Part shown: one piece after another, positions 51,243-60,891 of the stretch
Numbering within the stretch: the first letter of the stretch is position 1
Layout of the letters: each line of letters opens with the position of its first letter
Assembly: GCF_002846555.1 (NCBI RefSeq)
Contig: NZ_PJMS01000001.1
Coordinates: 806,001-870,000 of the forward strand
Length of the DNA stretch: 64,000 nucleotides
DNA from: Aquimarina sp. MAR_2010_214
GTDB lineage: Bacteria > Bacteroidota > Bacteroidia > Flavobacteriales > Flavobacteriaceae
Direction: 5' to 3'
Translations under genes and position numbers: made by a program
The notes under the pieces: generated by a model
Databases searched by the model: none
Told to the model about the DNA's origin: nothing
Seen by the model: the letters and a program-made list of their open reading frames with translations, nothing else

Positions 51243-52937
51243 ATGACAAATCTTATGTTAGAAGGAAGAACGAGAGCTCAGGAAAGCTCTAGCGCGATAG
51301 AACGTATGTACATAACTATGCGTCATCTTTTTAATAGAGGTTTTTATAAACCCATGGGAGTTTCTGGGGATACGCTTAGAGAAGCATTGCTAACACTACG
51401 CCCAGAAATTTATGGTTCTGTCGCAGAAGAAAAAGTAGAGCTTAATGGATTGCTTTATGTTATTGATCGTTTACCATTGGGTATTGAAGAATGTCGGTAT
51501 ATTAATCTAACCAGTGATGAAGGGTATAAAAATTCTCATTTTAAAGCCATAGTACCCCCAAAAAGACGCAGGAACTGTTATCGTATAGATGAAGAGCAAA
51601 TGAATATCGAGATCACCCGAGGGCGTTCAGAAATTTATGATATTCTTACACACCTTACATTTTTGTTTATAGAATCACATAAGATCATGAATCGAGTGGT
51701 GATTAATGAGCAAGGTAATGTTACCAGAGATTGGCAAAAATTGGAAAAAGCTGTAACTTCTAAAAAAGATTTGACTAAGGCCGAAAGAGAGGTGGCTTTG
51801 ACCCATACAGCTAATATTTTGGGAAGAACTTTTGAGGAGGTTTCTTCTGTGTATGGTAATTTTTCTTGTCCAGATAATAAAGAAAGGTTTTTAGATATCA
51901 TTTATTGGCTAGGCAAGTTGGCAATAGAAGAATCAATTGAAGATGAAAAGAGAATCGTAACCTTTAGTCCGGTATTAAGAGAAAGACTAGGTCACCATAT
52001 TCATGGAGAGGTTTGGGCAAATACAATTAAAAATAAACTAGAAGAACTAAATTTACTACATCGCCCAATCCACATTATTAGTGCTAATATGCATAGTGTG
52101 ATGAATACGTTATACGCCCCAATAGCATTAAAAACAGAGTTAAAAGATAAAAGCACTTTTGATGTTTATGAATCATTAAGCGATAATAAAAATGATAAAT
52201 TAAGAGCAAAAGTGCGAAAGTTAGCCTTGCAAAAAGGAATGACTTACATAGAAGATCATAGTGGTGCAAATATTAATATTCAGATATTTGATACTGCTCA
52301 ATATGCCGATGGCGAATATAAAAATCTGATTGCTGATATTGAAGATGATAAAAAACCAGTGATTATTGTTATGGATTATGCGTTTGGTGAGCAGGCATAT
52401 GAAACTATGGATGAGTTATTAAAACCGTATATAACTACCCAGGGAGTCAAAACACATATAGATGTTAAATCTATTTCTATTATGGGTAAAGCAGGTATTC
52501 TTGAAGGAGGAAAAGGAGATATTATGATACCATCTGCTCATGTTTTTGAAGGAACAGCAGACAATTATCCATTTAAAAACCAATTAAAAAAGAAAGAACT
52601 AGAAGGCCATGGCATTGATATTTATGATGGAGCAATGATTACAGTTTTAGGAACGTCTTTGCAAAATAGAGATATCTTAAAGTTTTTTCATGACTCTACG
52701 TGGAATGTAATAGGATTAGAAATGGAAGGAGCACATTATCAAAAGGCCATACAATCTGCTTCAAAACTTAGAAGTAGTATCAGCTCAAAAGTAAAAGTAC
52801 GATATGCATACTATGCTTCAGACAACCCTTTAGAAACTGGCAGTACATTAGCTTCTGGAGGATTAGGAACTACAGGAGTAAAACCAACATACCTAATAAC
52901 AGAAAAAATAATAGAACAAATATTTAAAGAAAGATAA
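51243..52937 (+). CDS. DUF6909-like protein with nucleoside-phosphorylase-like C-terminal part
   Basis: 564 residues, no signal peptide. The N-terminal half is helical, with GFYKPMGVSGDTLREALLTL and ITRGRSEIYDILTHLTFLFIESHKI landmarks (in part). The C-terminal half holds strands such as PVIIVMDYAFGEQAYETMDELL, GKAGILEGGKGDIMIPSAHVFEG and GLEMEGAHYQKAI near 489. This last motif resembles the E-M-E-x motif that contacts ribose in nucleoside phosphorylases and AMP nucleosidases. I recall this as a DUF6909-type family in Bacteroidota, but no function is known. The next gene begins 4 bases after its stop, so it may be linked to the polysaccharide locus by transcription only. Confidence 0.7.
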   Translation: MTNLMLEGRTRAQESSSAIERMYITMRHLFNRGFYKPMGVSGDTLREALLTLRPEIYGSVAEEKVELNGLLYVIDRLPLGIEECRYINLTSDEGYKNSHFKAIVPPKRRRNCYRIDEEQMNIEITRGRSEIYDILTHLTFLFIESHKIMNRVVINEQGNVTRDWQKLEKAVTSKKDLTKAEREVALTHTANILGRTFEEVSSVYGNFSCPDNKERFLDIIYWLGKLAIEESIEDEKRIVTFSPVLRERLGHHIHGEVWANTIKNKLEELNLLHRPIHIISANMHSVMNTLYAPIALKTELKDKSTFDVYESLSDNKNDKLRAKVRKLALQKGMTYIEDHSGANINIQIFDTAQYADGEYKNLIADIEDDKKPVIIVMDYAFGEQAYETMDELLKPYITTQGVKTHIDVKSISIMGKAGILEGGKGDIMIPSAHVFEGTADNYPFKNQLKKKELEGHGIDIYDGAMITVLGTSLQNRDILKFFHDSTWNVIGLEMEGAHYQKAIQSASKLRSSISSKVKVRYAYYASDNPLETGSTLASGGLGTTGVKPTYLITEKIIEQIFKER

Positions 52938-52941
52938 TATT

Positions 52942-53934
52942 ATGAGTAATGAAAATTACAATGACGAAATAGATGTAATGCAAATTTTTGGCATGATTAA
53001 GAATGGTTTTAGGAAATTTCTAAAATTAATTATTTCTGTAATTATATTCTTTAAGAAAAAAGCACTTTTGTTTTTTATTTTATTGATTGTTGGAGCAGCA
53101 GCAGGATTTTTTGTGGATCAATATCAAGATACAAAAAACAATTATATACAAGAAATAATAATCGAACCTAAATATAATAGCACAAAATATATATATGATT
53201 TTATAGACGAATTGGATCGTAACTTTAAAGATGATTTTTTCTTAGAAAAATTAGGTATTAATCCAGATAATATCAAGAATTTGGATAAAGCTACTATAGA
53301 ACCTTTGATTAAAGGAACAGATGTTTTAGATAATTTGCAGGAAAGATACGAGAATCGAGAATTCTTTAAGGATATAATGACAGCATATGAAGAAGATAAA
53401 TTAAAAGAAGAAGAATTTAGGAATTTTTATAAGCACCATAGATTAACTCTCAAGTTCAAAAATAAAACTGATGAAAACGCTAAGATTGTTTCTTCAATTT
53501 TAAACTATATCAAATCCAATCAATATTATCAAGATATAAAGAATCTGACTATTACTCAAAATAAAAATAGTTTAGAAAGAAACAAAAAATCATTACAATT
53601 TATAGATAAGTATTTAAATAACTTAAATAACAATCCTTCTTCTAACCCTAATGAATTGGTTGTGATAGCAAATGAAGCTGAAACACCAACGATAGCATCT
53701 TTATTAAAACAAAAAGATCTTTTACTGGAGATAATCAATGAACAAGAAGAGGTGTTAGTATTAGATAAAGAAGTACTTTCTATTGTGGATTATGGCGATA
53801 TTATTTCAGCAAGAAAAAAACTATTAAATCGAACAATATTTATAATCCCACTACTTCTTATTGGACTAGTTTCTTTATTCTATTTCTTTAAATATATGTC
53901 TAGAACAATAAACAATTTTGTTAAAGAAGAATAA
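52942..53934 (+). CDS. Wzz-like chain-length/tether protein 1
   Basis: 330 residues. Two membrane segments (about 41-58 and 296-315) frame a periplasmic coiled-coil region (about 60-290). The order of cytoplasmic N-terminus, membrane helix, coiled coil and second helix fits polysaccharide co-polymerase/Wzz-type proteins that set polymer length. No tyrosine kinase domain is present. A second, related protein lies at 57838-58878 with the same start pattern (E-x-D-x-x-Q-x-F). The gene starts 4 bases after the DUF6909-like stop. The exact function is inferred from layout and neighbours. Confidence 0.7.
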   Translation: MSNENYNDEIDVMQIFGMIKNGFRKFLKLIISVIIFFKKKALLFFILLIVGAAAGFFVDQYQDTKNNYIQEIIIEPKYNSTKYIYDFIDELDRNFKDDFFLEKLGINPDNIKNLDKATIEPLIKGTDVLDNLQERYENREFFKDIMTAYEEDKLKEEEFRNFYKHHRLTLKFKNKTDENAKIVSSILNYIKSNQYYQDIKNLTITQNKNSLERNKKSLQFIDKYLNNLNNNPSSNPNELVVIANEAETPTIASLLKQKDLLLEIINEQEEVLVLDKEVLSIVDYGDIISARKKLLNRTIFIIPLLLIGLVSLFYFFKYMSRTINNFVKEE

Positions 53935-54012
53935 ACCTGTTGCAATTGTAATTCATAGTAAGTATGTATTCCTTATCAAAATCTATGAAAGAATTAATAA
54001 AAAGCAATAATT

Positions 54013-54984
54013 ATGCTATATCCTTTAAAATTTCGACCAATTCTAAAAGAAAAAATATGGGGCGGAGATAAATTAAAAACTATTCTCAATAAACCTGCAA
54101 TAGATGAGAATACTGGTGAAAGCTGGGAAATATCGACAGTGGGTGATGATATTTCAGTAGTATCTAGCGGGAAGTTAGAAGGAAAAAAACTAGATGACCT
54201 GATTAAAGAACATAAAGGAGAATTATTAGGTAATAAGGTATATCAGGAATTTGGAGATCAGTTTCCTTTGTTAATTAAATTTATCGACGCCAAAGAAGAT
54301 TTATCTGTTCAATTACATCCAAATGATGAATTAGCAAAAAAACGACATAATTCCTTTGGGAAAACAGAAATGTGGTATGTGATTCAGGCAGATGAGGACG
54401 CTAAATTGATCGTTGATTTTAATAAAAAGACTTCAAAACAAGAATATGAAGCTTTTTTAGAAGACGGGAAAATAACAGAATTACTAAATTTTGAAAAAAT
54501 ATCAGAAGGAGACAGCTATTTTATTAAAGCAGGTAAAATACATGCAATAGGTGGAGGAACATTAATTGCAGAAATCCAACAAACATCTGATATTACATAT
54601 AGGGTATATGATTGGGATCGAAAAGATAATGAAGGAAATCAAAGAGAATTACACACAGATCTTGCTCTGGAAGCATTAGACTTTAATGTAGACGGTTCTT
54701 CTAAATTAGAATATAATAAAATTGAAAATTGTGTAAATAAGTTAGCTTCTTCTACCTATTTTACCACTAATTTTATTGAAGTAAATGGTAGTTTAGAAAG
54801 AAATTATATAGGTTTGGATTCATTTAAAATTTTGATGTGTGTAGAAGGGAGTGGTTGCATAAGTATGCATGACCATTCTATAGACATCTCATTTGGTGAA
54901 ACGATATTGATTCCTGCCAAGATTGAACATTTATCAATCAAAAGTGATGCTCTAACAATGAAAATGTTAGAGATATACATTTAG
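54013..54984 (+). CDS. manA: Mannose-6-phosphate isomerase (type I)
   Basis: 323 residues, cytoplasmic, converts fructose-6-phosphate to mannose-6-phosphate as a route to GDP-mannose sugars. Zinc-binding motifs: QLHPNDELAKK near residue 101, GKTEMWYV near 117, and AGKIHAIGGGTL near 177. The FRPILKEKIWGG start is typical of the short Bacillus/Bacteroidota type. The second half forms a cupin-like barrel. It opens the nucleotide-sugar genes: rfbB follows 7 bases later. No GDP-mannose genes are in the window, so its product may feed genes outside. Confidence 0.93.
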   Translation: MLYPLKFRPILKEKIWGGDKLKTILNKPAIDENTGESWEISTVGDDISVVSSGKLEGKKLDDLIKEHKGELLGNKVYQEFGDQFPLLIKFIDAKEDLSVQLHPNDELAKKRHNSFGKTEMWYVIQADEDAKLIVDFNKKTSKQEYEAFLEDGKITELLNFEKISEGDSYFIKAGKIHAIGGGTLIAEIQQTSDITYRVYDWDRKDNEGNQRELHTDLALEALDFNVDGSSKLEYNKIENCVNKLASSTYFTTNFIEVNGSLERNYIGLDSFKILMCVEGSGCISMHDHSIDISFGETILIPAKIEHLSIKSDALTMKMLEIYI

Positions 54985-54991
54985 ATATACG

Positions 54992-56005
54992 ATGAAAAAA
55001 AATATACTAATAACAGGAGGTGCAGGATTTATAGGGTCGAATTTTGTGAACCTCATTTCAAAAAATAACGACTCAAAAATCATCAATCTTGATGCGTTAA
55101 CCTATGCTGCTGATCTTACTAATGTTGAAGTCAAAAATGATATAAACTATACTTTTATAAAAGGAGATATCTGTGATTGGAGTGTAGTTGAAAAAGTTTT
55201 TATCGAACACAAAATCGATACCGTAGTTCATTTTGCTGCAGAATCTCATGTCGATAATTCTATTAAGGGCCCAAAAGCCTTTATTGAAACTAATATTGTG
55301 GGCACTTTTAATTTGCTACAAGCTGCATACCAGACATGGATGAAAGCTCCAAATCAACCAAAATTAGAATTTGAACACGCTCGCTTTTTACATGTTTCTA
55401 CAGATGAGGTCTATGGTACATTAGGAAAAACAGGTCTTTTTACCGAAGAAACGCCTTATGCACCTAATAGTCCATATAGTGCTTCAAAAGCATCTTCTGA
55501 TATGTTAGTTCGAAGTTATTTTCATACCTATGGTTTACCAGTAGTAACAACGAATTGTTCAAATAATTATGGCCCTAGACAGCATAATGAAAAACTGATC
55601 CCAACTATCATTAGAAAGGCTATTAATGAAGAAAACATACCTATATATGGTGATGGCAAAAATGTAAGAGATTGGTTATATGTTTTAGATCATTGTAAAG
55701 GAATAGATTTAGTATTACGTAAAGGAAAAATTGGAGAGACTTATAATATTGGAGGAAAAAACGAAAGAGAAAACATATATATTGCCACTACTATTTGTGA
55801 AATTTTAGACACTATAATTCCAAGGAGTACTGCTAAATCATATAAAGACCTTATTACTTATGTTACCGATAGACCTGGTCATGATTTTAGGTATGCCATT
55901 GATGCTTCTAAAATTGAAAATGAGTTAGAGTGGGGAGCAGAAGAAAATTTTGAAACAGGGATAGTAAAAACAATTAGATGGTACTTAGAAAAATATAAAA
56001 ACTAA
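54992..56005 (+). CDS. rfbB: dTDP-glucose 4,6-dehydratase
   Basis: 337 residues of an extended short-chain dehydrogenase. It makes dTDP-4-keto-6-deoxyglucose, step 2 of dTDP-L-rhamnose synthesis. The NAD-binding GGAGFIGSNF is near residue 9. The catalytic segment VSTDEVYGTLG (about 133) carries the Thr-Asp-Glu triad, and YSASKASSD (about 160) holds the Tyr-x3-Lys pair. TNCSNNYGPRQ and NVRDWLYVLDHCKG follow. It starts 7 bases after manA. Confidence 0.97.
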   Translation: MKKNILITGGAGFIGSNFVNLISKNNDSKIINLDALTYAADLTNVEVKNDINYTFIKGDICDWSVVEKVFIEHKIDTVVHFAAESHVDNSIKGPKAFIETNIVGTFNLLQAAYQTWMKAPNQPKLEFEHARFLHVSTDEVYGTLGKTGLFTEETPYAPNSPYSASKASSDMLVRSYFHTYGLPVVTTNCSNNYGPRQHNEKLIPTIIRKAINEENIPIYGDGKNVRDWLYVLDHCKGIDLVLRKGKIGETYNIGGKNERENIYIATTICEILDTIIPRSTAKSYKDLITYVTDRPGHDFRYAIDASKIENELEWGAEENFETGIVKTIRWYLEKYKN

Positions 56006-56116
56006 AAACGTTTATCATTCCAGAGTAGACTGGATTTATTTTGAATATTTGTGAAGTAATTTTGCAATTAATAAAATCACCTCGGATTTCAGACATCCGG
56101 CTTCAGACAAAAAGAG

Positions 56117-56974
56117 ATGAAAGGAATAATATTAGCAGGAGGATCAGGAACACGTTTACATCCACTTACACTGGCAATTAGTAAACAATTAATGCCGGTT
56201 TATGACAAGCCAATGATATATTATCCGCTTTCTACGTTGATTTCTGCAGGAATTAAAGAGATTTTAATTATCTCTACTCCTCAAGATTTACCATTATTTG
56301 AAAAGCTATTGGGTGATGGTAAAATCTATGGTTGTCGATTTGAGTATGCTATTCAGGATCAACCTAACGGATTGGCAGAAGCTTTTATTATTGGAGAAAA
56401 ATTTATTGGTGATGATAAAGTTGCCCTAATATTAGGGGATAATATATTTTATGGATCTGGATTAGAAAAACTTTTAGAAAACAACAATGATCCTAATGGC
56501 GGCATTATATATGCGTATCATGTTCAAGATCCCGAACGATATGGAGTTGTTGATTTTGATAAGAATGGTAAAGTCACTTCAATAGAAGAAAAACCTAAGC
56601 AACCGAAATCTAATTACGCTGTACCGGGAATTTACTTTTACGATAATAAAGTAGTAGAAATTGCTAAAGCCATTACACCAAGTGCACGAGGAGAACTAGA
56701 AATTACCGATATAAATAATGTTTACCTGCAACAAGGAAAATTAAAAGTAAGCATACTCGATAAGGGCACAGCATGGCTGGATACAGGAACATTTAACTCT
56801 CTCATGCAAGCGAGTCAATTTGTTCAAGTTATAGAAGAACGACAAGGACTTAAAATTGGAGCTATAGAAGAAATAGCATATAAAAAAGGTTTTATTGATA
56901 AAAATCAACTTCAGGAATTAGCAAAACCTTTATTAAAAAGTGGATATGGTAAATATTTATTACAACTAGATTAA
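56117..56974 (+). CDS. rfbA: Glucose-1-phosphate thymidylyltransferase
   Basis: 285 residues. It joins glucose-1-phosphate and dTTP to dTDP-glucose, step 1 of the rhamnose pathway. The nucleotidyl-transfer loop [20 protein letters not shown] (residues 8-27) and the [10 protein letters not shown] segment identify the family, with the LGDNIFYG motif near 110 and [20 protein letters not shown] near 160 (landmark in part). The length is typical of RmlA. A 111-base gap precedes it; a weak promoter-like AATATTTG and a direct repeat TTCAGACA lie there. rfbC follows by 1 base. Confidence 0.97.
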   Translation: MKGIILAGGSGTRLHPLTLAISKQLMPVYDKPMIYYPLSTLISAGIKEILIISTPQDLPLFEKLLGDGKIYGCRFEYAIQDQPNGLAEAFIIGEKFIGDDKVALILGDNIFYGSGLEKLLENNNDPNGGIIYAYHVQDPERYGVVDFDKNGKVTSIEEKPKQPKSNYAVPGIYFYDNKVVEIAKAITPSARGELEITDINNVYLQQGKLKVSILDKGTAWLDTGTFNSLMQASQFVQVIEERQGLKIGAIEEIAYKKGFIDKNQLQELAKPLLKSGYGKYLLQLD

Positions 56975-56975
56975 C

Positions 56976-57521
56976 ATGGAAATTAAATCTACGTTTATTG
57001 ATGGGTGTTTTGTAATTAAACCCAGAGTATTTAGTGATGAAAGAGGTTCTTTTTTTGAAAGCTTTAATCAAAAGATATTCGAAGAAATTACCGGATTAAA
57101 GATCGATTTTGTACAAGATAACCAGTCTGTTTCTAAAAGAGGAGTGCTTAGAGGATTACATTTTCAAACAGGAAAATATGAACAAGCAAAATTGGTTAGG
57201 GCAGTTAAAGGAGAAGTATTAGATGTGGTTGTCGATCTAAGACCCAATTCTAAAACATATAAAGAACACTTTTCTATTGTGTTAAATGATCATAATAATT
57301 TTCAGCTATTTGTTCCCAGAGGTTTTGCACACGGATTTATTACATTGAGTGAAAGCGCAATTTTTAATTATAAATGTGATAATTATTATCATAAATCTTC
57401 AGAGTCAGGAATCATATACAATGATCCTGAACTTGCAATTGACTGGAAATTAGATGTTTCCGAAATTCAATTGTCAGAAAAAGATAAAAAACTACTTTGT
57501 TTTAAAGATTTAGAAAACTAA
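56976..57521 (+). CDS. rfbC: dTDP-4-dehydrorhamnose 3,5-epimerase
   Basis: 181 residues, cupin fold, step 3 of dTDP-L-rhamnose synthesis. The motifs RGSFFESFNQ, LRGLHFQTG (about 60, catalytic His region), GEVLDVVVDLR near 85 and VPRGFAHGFITLSE (about 112) are those of RmlC. It begins one base after rfbA's stop, so the two are translated together. After the gene, a 316-base gap separates it from the second Wzz-like gene. Confidence 0.96.
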   Translation: MEIKSTFIDGCFVIKPRVFSDERGSFFESFNQKIFEEITGLKIDFVQDNQSVSKRGVLRGLHFQTGKYEQAKLVRAVKGEVLDVVVDLRPNSKTYKEHFSIVLNDHNNFQLFVPRGFAHGFITLSESAIFNYKCDNYYHKSSESGIIYNDPELAIDWKLDVSEIQLSEKDKKLLCFKDLEN

Positions 57522-57837
57522 GAAAATAATTGATATTTGTTAGCAAAATGTTAAGTTTTGTAAAAACGTTTCAAAACCATTTTTCTTTCATTAATTTGTG
57601 CCCGTTTTCTTTTCTAAGTGAAAAAAAAACATACTAAATAGCAGTTATTATAAATACAAGTAATTGTATTTTATCGTTGACGCTTTACCTACCCGATCGT
57701 CACTTTTATTCAATGGATTCTCAAAATTAATTCCTTTTTTAAGGGATCTATATGTATTCGAATCTGTTGGACTATTGATTTTTAAATTTATTAATTAAGG
57801 AACAGTTTAGTTCCTAAAATAAAGCTAACCTACGACG
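57522..57837 (+). promoter_or_regulatory. Non-coding leader before the second Wzz-like gene
   Basis: No gene is credible in these 316 bases. A small hairpin AGGAAC/GTTCCT lies at 57798-57815, about 22 bases before the start codon. A TTAATTTG box (one mismatch to the -7 consensus) near 57591-57598 may be a promoter for the downstream half of the locus. No JUMPstart-type element was seen. Confidence 0.35.
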
Positions 57838-58878
57838 ATGAGAGAACATACCTCGGAAGAAATTGATTTGGGACAATTATTTCAACTTATTGGAAATGTA
57901 ATTAATAGTTTTTTTAAATTTATTAGAGATATATTTAATAACATTTTTCACCTATCAATCTTATTTCTTAAATTCATAAGAACTCATTTTTTAAAATTTA
58001 TAATTGTTGTGTTTTTGGGAGTCATGCTGGGAGGATATTTGGATTATAAATCTCAACCTATATACAAATCTTCCATGATTATAGAACCTAATTTTAATAG
58101 TGTTCAACAGCTATATAATAATATTGAATTTTACAATCAATTGGCAAAACAGCAAGAAAATAAAGCTTTGGCTGAAGCTTTACATATTCCTGAAAAAGAA
58201 GCATTATATATTAAAAAAGTGATGATAGAATCATTTTCTGATGAAACACAGAGAATAAAACAATTTAGTGAATTTATTGGCGAATTAGATTCAATATCTC
58301 AAAAACAGGTAGATTACGAATACTATTTAAAAAACTTTAATGACATCAATGCAAAATTTCATAAAATACAGATAGAAGCAACATCTCCAGAAATTGCAAA
58401 AAAATGCCAGAATACAATTGTTAATTCTATAGAAAATAATGAATATTTCAAGCTTCAGAAAGAGATTAACGATTATAATATTGCTCTTGAGGATTCAATT
58501 ATAGAACAACAACAAAAAGAGATAGATGATTTACAAGAATTCTATAAAAAGGTAAAAATTTTAGAAGCAAAAAAACCAGATGGCAGAACGAGTATTAATT
58601 TGGCAGAAAATAAACCTTATCAAACCTCAGAAATTGAATTGCTTAATCAAGCACAAAAATTAAAAGACGAAAAAATTGAATTGAATAATGAAAAAGGAAA
58701 TACGAAGAATACCATTAATATTATTTCAGAATTTCCTAATAAAGGAGCATTGGTAAATGATTTTCTTAATAAAAAAATTGTATTAATGCCTATAATATTT
58801 GTTACTATCTTATTTTTGATTCTAATTCTAATTTCATTAAATATTTATTTAATGAATTATGATAAATTAAGTGCATGA
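57838..58878 (+). CDS. Wzz-like chain-length/tether protein 2
   Basis: 346 residues with the same plan as the protein at 52942: a short cytoplasmic part (EEIDLGQLFQLIG), hydrophobic segments near 20-66, a periplasmic coiled-coil region and a last membrane helix near 318-340. Shared text with the first copy includes the IIEPNFNS/IIEPKYNS strand just after the membrane segment. The pair likely arose by duplication. It divides the rhamnose genes (rfbB, A, C before; rfbD after). A role in chain length of the surface polymer is inferred. Confidence 0.7.
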   Translation: MREHTSEEIDLGQLFQLIGNVINSFFKFIRDIFNNIFHLSILFLKFIRTHFLKFIIVVFLGVMLGGYLDYKSQPIYKSSMIIEPNFNSVQQLYNNIEFYNQLAKQQENKALAEALHIPEKEALYIKKVMIESFSDETQRIKQFSEFIGELDSISQKQVDYEYYLKNFNDINAKFHKIQIEATSPEIAKKCQNTIVNSIENNEYFKLQKEINDYNIALEDSIIEQQQKEIDDLQEFYKKVKILEAKKPDGRTSINLAENKPYQTSEIELLNQAQKLKDEKIELNNEKGNTKNTINIISEFPNKGALVNDFLNKKIVLMPIIFVTILFLILILISLNIYLMNYDKLSA

Positions 58879-58895
58879 ATTTGGTAAGACAATAA

Positions 58896-59765
58896 ATGGA
58901 AAAAAAATCAGAGAAAAATAATATTTTGATTACGGGGTCGAGTGGTCAGTTAGGACAATGTATAGAAAAAATTAAGAAAAACTATCCTGGATTACAATTG
59001 CATTTTGCTAGTTCTAAAGAGTTAGATATTACAAAAAAAGAGGAGATACAACGTTTTTTTGAGGGTAAGTCATTCAATTTTGTAGTGAATTGTGCTGCAT
59101 ATACCAACGTAGAACAAGCAGAAAAAGCACCAGAAAAAGCTTTTTTGGTTAATGCTACAGGAGTGTTAAATATAGCACAGGTTTGTAAAGAGTATGATAC
59201 TACATTTATCCATATATCTACTGATTATGTTTTTGATGGTTCGAAAGAAACGCCTTATCTTGAAGAAGATATTCCAAACCCCATTAATGAGTACGGAAAA
59301 TCAAAATTATCTGGTGAACAATACATCCAAGAAATCTTAGAGAAATATTTTATCATTAGAACTTCATGGTTGTACTCTGAATTTGGGCACAATTTTTTTA
59401 AAACTATTGTAAAAAAATCAGAAACAGAAACAGAGCTTATGATTACAACTTTTGAAACTGGGACTCCAACAAATGCAAATGATTTGGCTAAGTTTATCCT
59501 CGATTTGATCGTAAATAACAATCAAAAACACGGTATTTATAATTTCAGTAACCTTGGTGAAGCTACTTGGTATGATTTTGCTAAGGAAATTTTGAGGATT
59601 TCGGGTAAACTTGAGTACATAATACTTAAAAAAACCGATAATTACGCTACTTTTGCAGAAAGACCAAAATATAGTGTATTGATGAAACAAAAGTTAGAGA
59701 ACACTTTTGATTTAAGTATTTTAACTTGGGAAGAATCTCTAATAAATTTATATTCAATTATTTAA
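58896..59765 (+). CDS. rfbD: dTDP-4-dehydrorhamnose reductase
   Basis: 289 residues, the last step of dTDP-L-rhamnose synthesis. The NAD(P)-binding TGSSGQLGQ is near residue 13. The remaining motifs are VNCAAYTNVEQAE near 65, HISTDYVFDGSKETPY (about 107) and YGKSKLSGEQ (about 132; Tyr-x3-Lys). The stop overlaps the wecB start in TAATG, so the two are translationally coupled. This gene completes the rhamnose set, although separated from rfbC by a Wzz-like gene. Confidence 0.96.
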   Translation: MEKKSEKNNILITGSSGQLGQCIEKIKKNYPGLQLHFASSKELDITKKEEIQRFFEGKSFNFVVNCAAYTNVEQAEKAPEKAFLVNATGVLNIAQVCKEYDTTFIHISTDYVFDGSKETPYLEEDIPNPINEYGKSKLSGEQYIQEILEKYFIIRTSWLYSEFGHNFFKTIVKKSETETELMITTFETGTPTNANDLAKFILDLIVNNNQKHGIYNFSNLGEATWYDFAKEILRISGKLEYIILKKTDNYATFAERPKYSVLMKQKLENTFDLSILTWEESLINLYSII

Positions 59766-60889
59766 TGAAAAAAAATTTAATCGTTTTTGGAACTAGACCA
59801 GAAGCTATAAAGATGGCTCCTTTGGTTAAAGAATTTCAAAAACACACAGATATTTTTAATACCAAAGTATGTATTACAGCACAACATAGAGAAATGTTAG
59901 ATCAGGTGCTGTCTTTTTTTGAAATTAGTCCTGATTATGATTTAGATTTAATGAAGCCTAATCAGAATCTATATAACCTTACTGCAGATATTATCGTTGG
60001 TTTGAAACCAATTCTGGAGGAATTTCAACCTGATTATGTTTATGTTCATGGTGATACTACAACTACCATGGCTTCGAGTATAGCTGCTTTTTATTCTGGA
60101 GCTAAAGTTTGTCATGTAGAAGCAGGATTAAGAACATTTAATATGAAATCTCCGTTTCCCGAAGAAATGAATAGGAGCGTGGCAGGGGTAATTTCTGAAA
60201 TTCACTTTGCTCCAACTAAAACTTCAAGGCAAAATTTGATTAATGAGAATAAATCTTCTGATTCAATATTAATAACTGGTAACACAGTTATAGATGCATT
60301 GAAATTTAGTGTTGAGAAGGTTAATGCTAATAGATTTGAAGATAAGGAGATAGAACAACTTAAAAAAGTTGTTGAGGATGATAAGAAGTTAATACTTGTT
60401 ACAGGGCATAGGAGAGAAAATCATGGTCAAGGATTTGTAAATATTTGTGAAGCGCTGAAACAAATAGCGACAGATAATCCTGAAGCGCAAATTATTTATC
60501 CAGTACATTTAAATCCGAATGTTCAAAAACCAGTATATGAACTTTTGGGTGAGGTAAAAAACATTCAGCTAATTTCACCATTATCATATCCTGCTTTCGT
60601 ATGGTTAATGAATCAATCATATCTGATTATTACAGATAGTGGCGGAGTTCAAGAAGAAGCACCTAGCTTAGGAAAACCAGTTTTGGTTATGAGAGATACT
60701 ACAGAAAGACCTGAAGCGGTTGATGCTGGAACTGTCATTTTGGTTGGTACAATTAAAGATAGAATAATAATAGAAACAAAGAAGCTTTTAAGAGATAATG
60801 AGGCTTATGAAAACATGAGTAAGCTTCATAATCCATATGGAGACGGTAAAGCTTGTCAGCGAATTGTAGAATATATTTCAAAGAACTAA
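59765..60889 (+). CDS. wecB: UDP-N-acetylglucosamine 2-epimerase (non-hydrolysing)
   Basis: 374 residues from the ATG that overlaps the rfbD stop. It converts UDP-GlcNAc to UDP-ManNAc. Motifs: FGTRPEAIKMAPL at residues 7-19, HGDTTTTMASS near 99, CHVEAGLRTFNMKSPFPEEMNR near 118 (landmark in part), TGHRRENHGQG near 213 and ITDSGGVQEEAPS near 288. The Asp and Glu residues of these segments are catalytic in the family. With wecC next, it most likely supplies UDP-ManNAcA. A WbpI-type substrate (2,3-diacetamido sugar) cannot be excluded. Confidence 0.94.
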   Translation: MKKNLIVFGTRPEAIKMAPLVKEFQKHTDIFNTKVCITAQHREMLDQVLSFFEISPDYDLDLMKPNQNLYNLTADIIVGLKPILEEFQPDYVYVHGDTTTTMASSIAAFYSGAKVCHVEAGLRTFNMKSPFPEEMNRSVAGVISEIHFAPTKTSRQNLINENKSSDSILITGNTVIDALKFSVEKVNANRFEDKEIEQLKKVVEDDKKLILVTGHRRENHGQGFVNICEALKQIATDNPEAQIIYPVHLNPNVQKPVYELLGEVKNIQLISPLSYPAFVWLMNQSYLIITDSGGVQEEAPSLGKPVLVMRDTTERPEAVDAGTVILVGTIKDRIIIETKKLLRDNEAYENMSKLHNPYGDGKACQRIVEYISKN

Positions 60890-60891
60890 AT

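Noticed and set aside
56089..56109. Direct repeat TTCAGACA twice before rfbA
   Set aside because: Only 8 bases in AT-rich spacer; no evidence for function.
60853..60891. Upstream start for wecC overlapping wecB
   Set aside because: The ATG at 60892 sits just before the Rossmann motif at the normal distance; the extension is read-through of wecB sequence in another frame.
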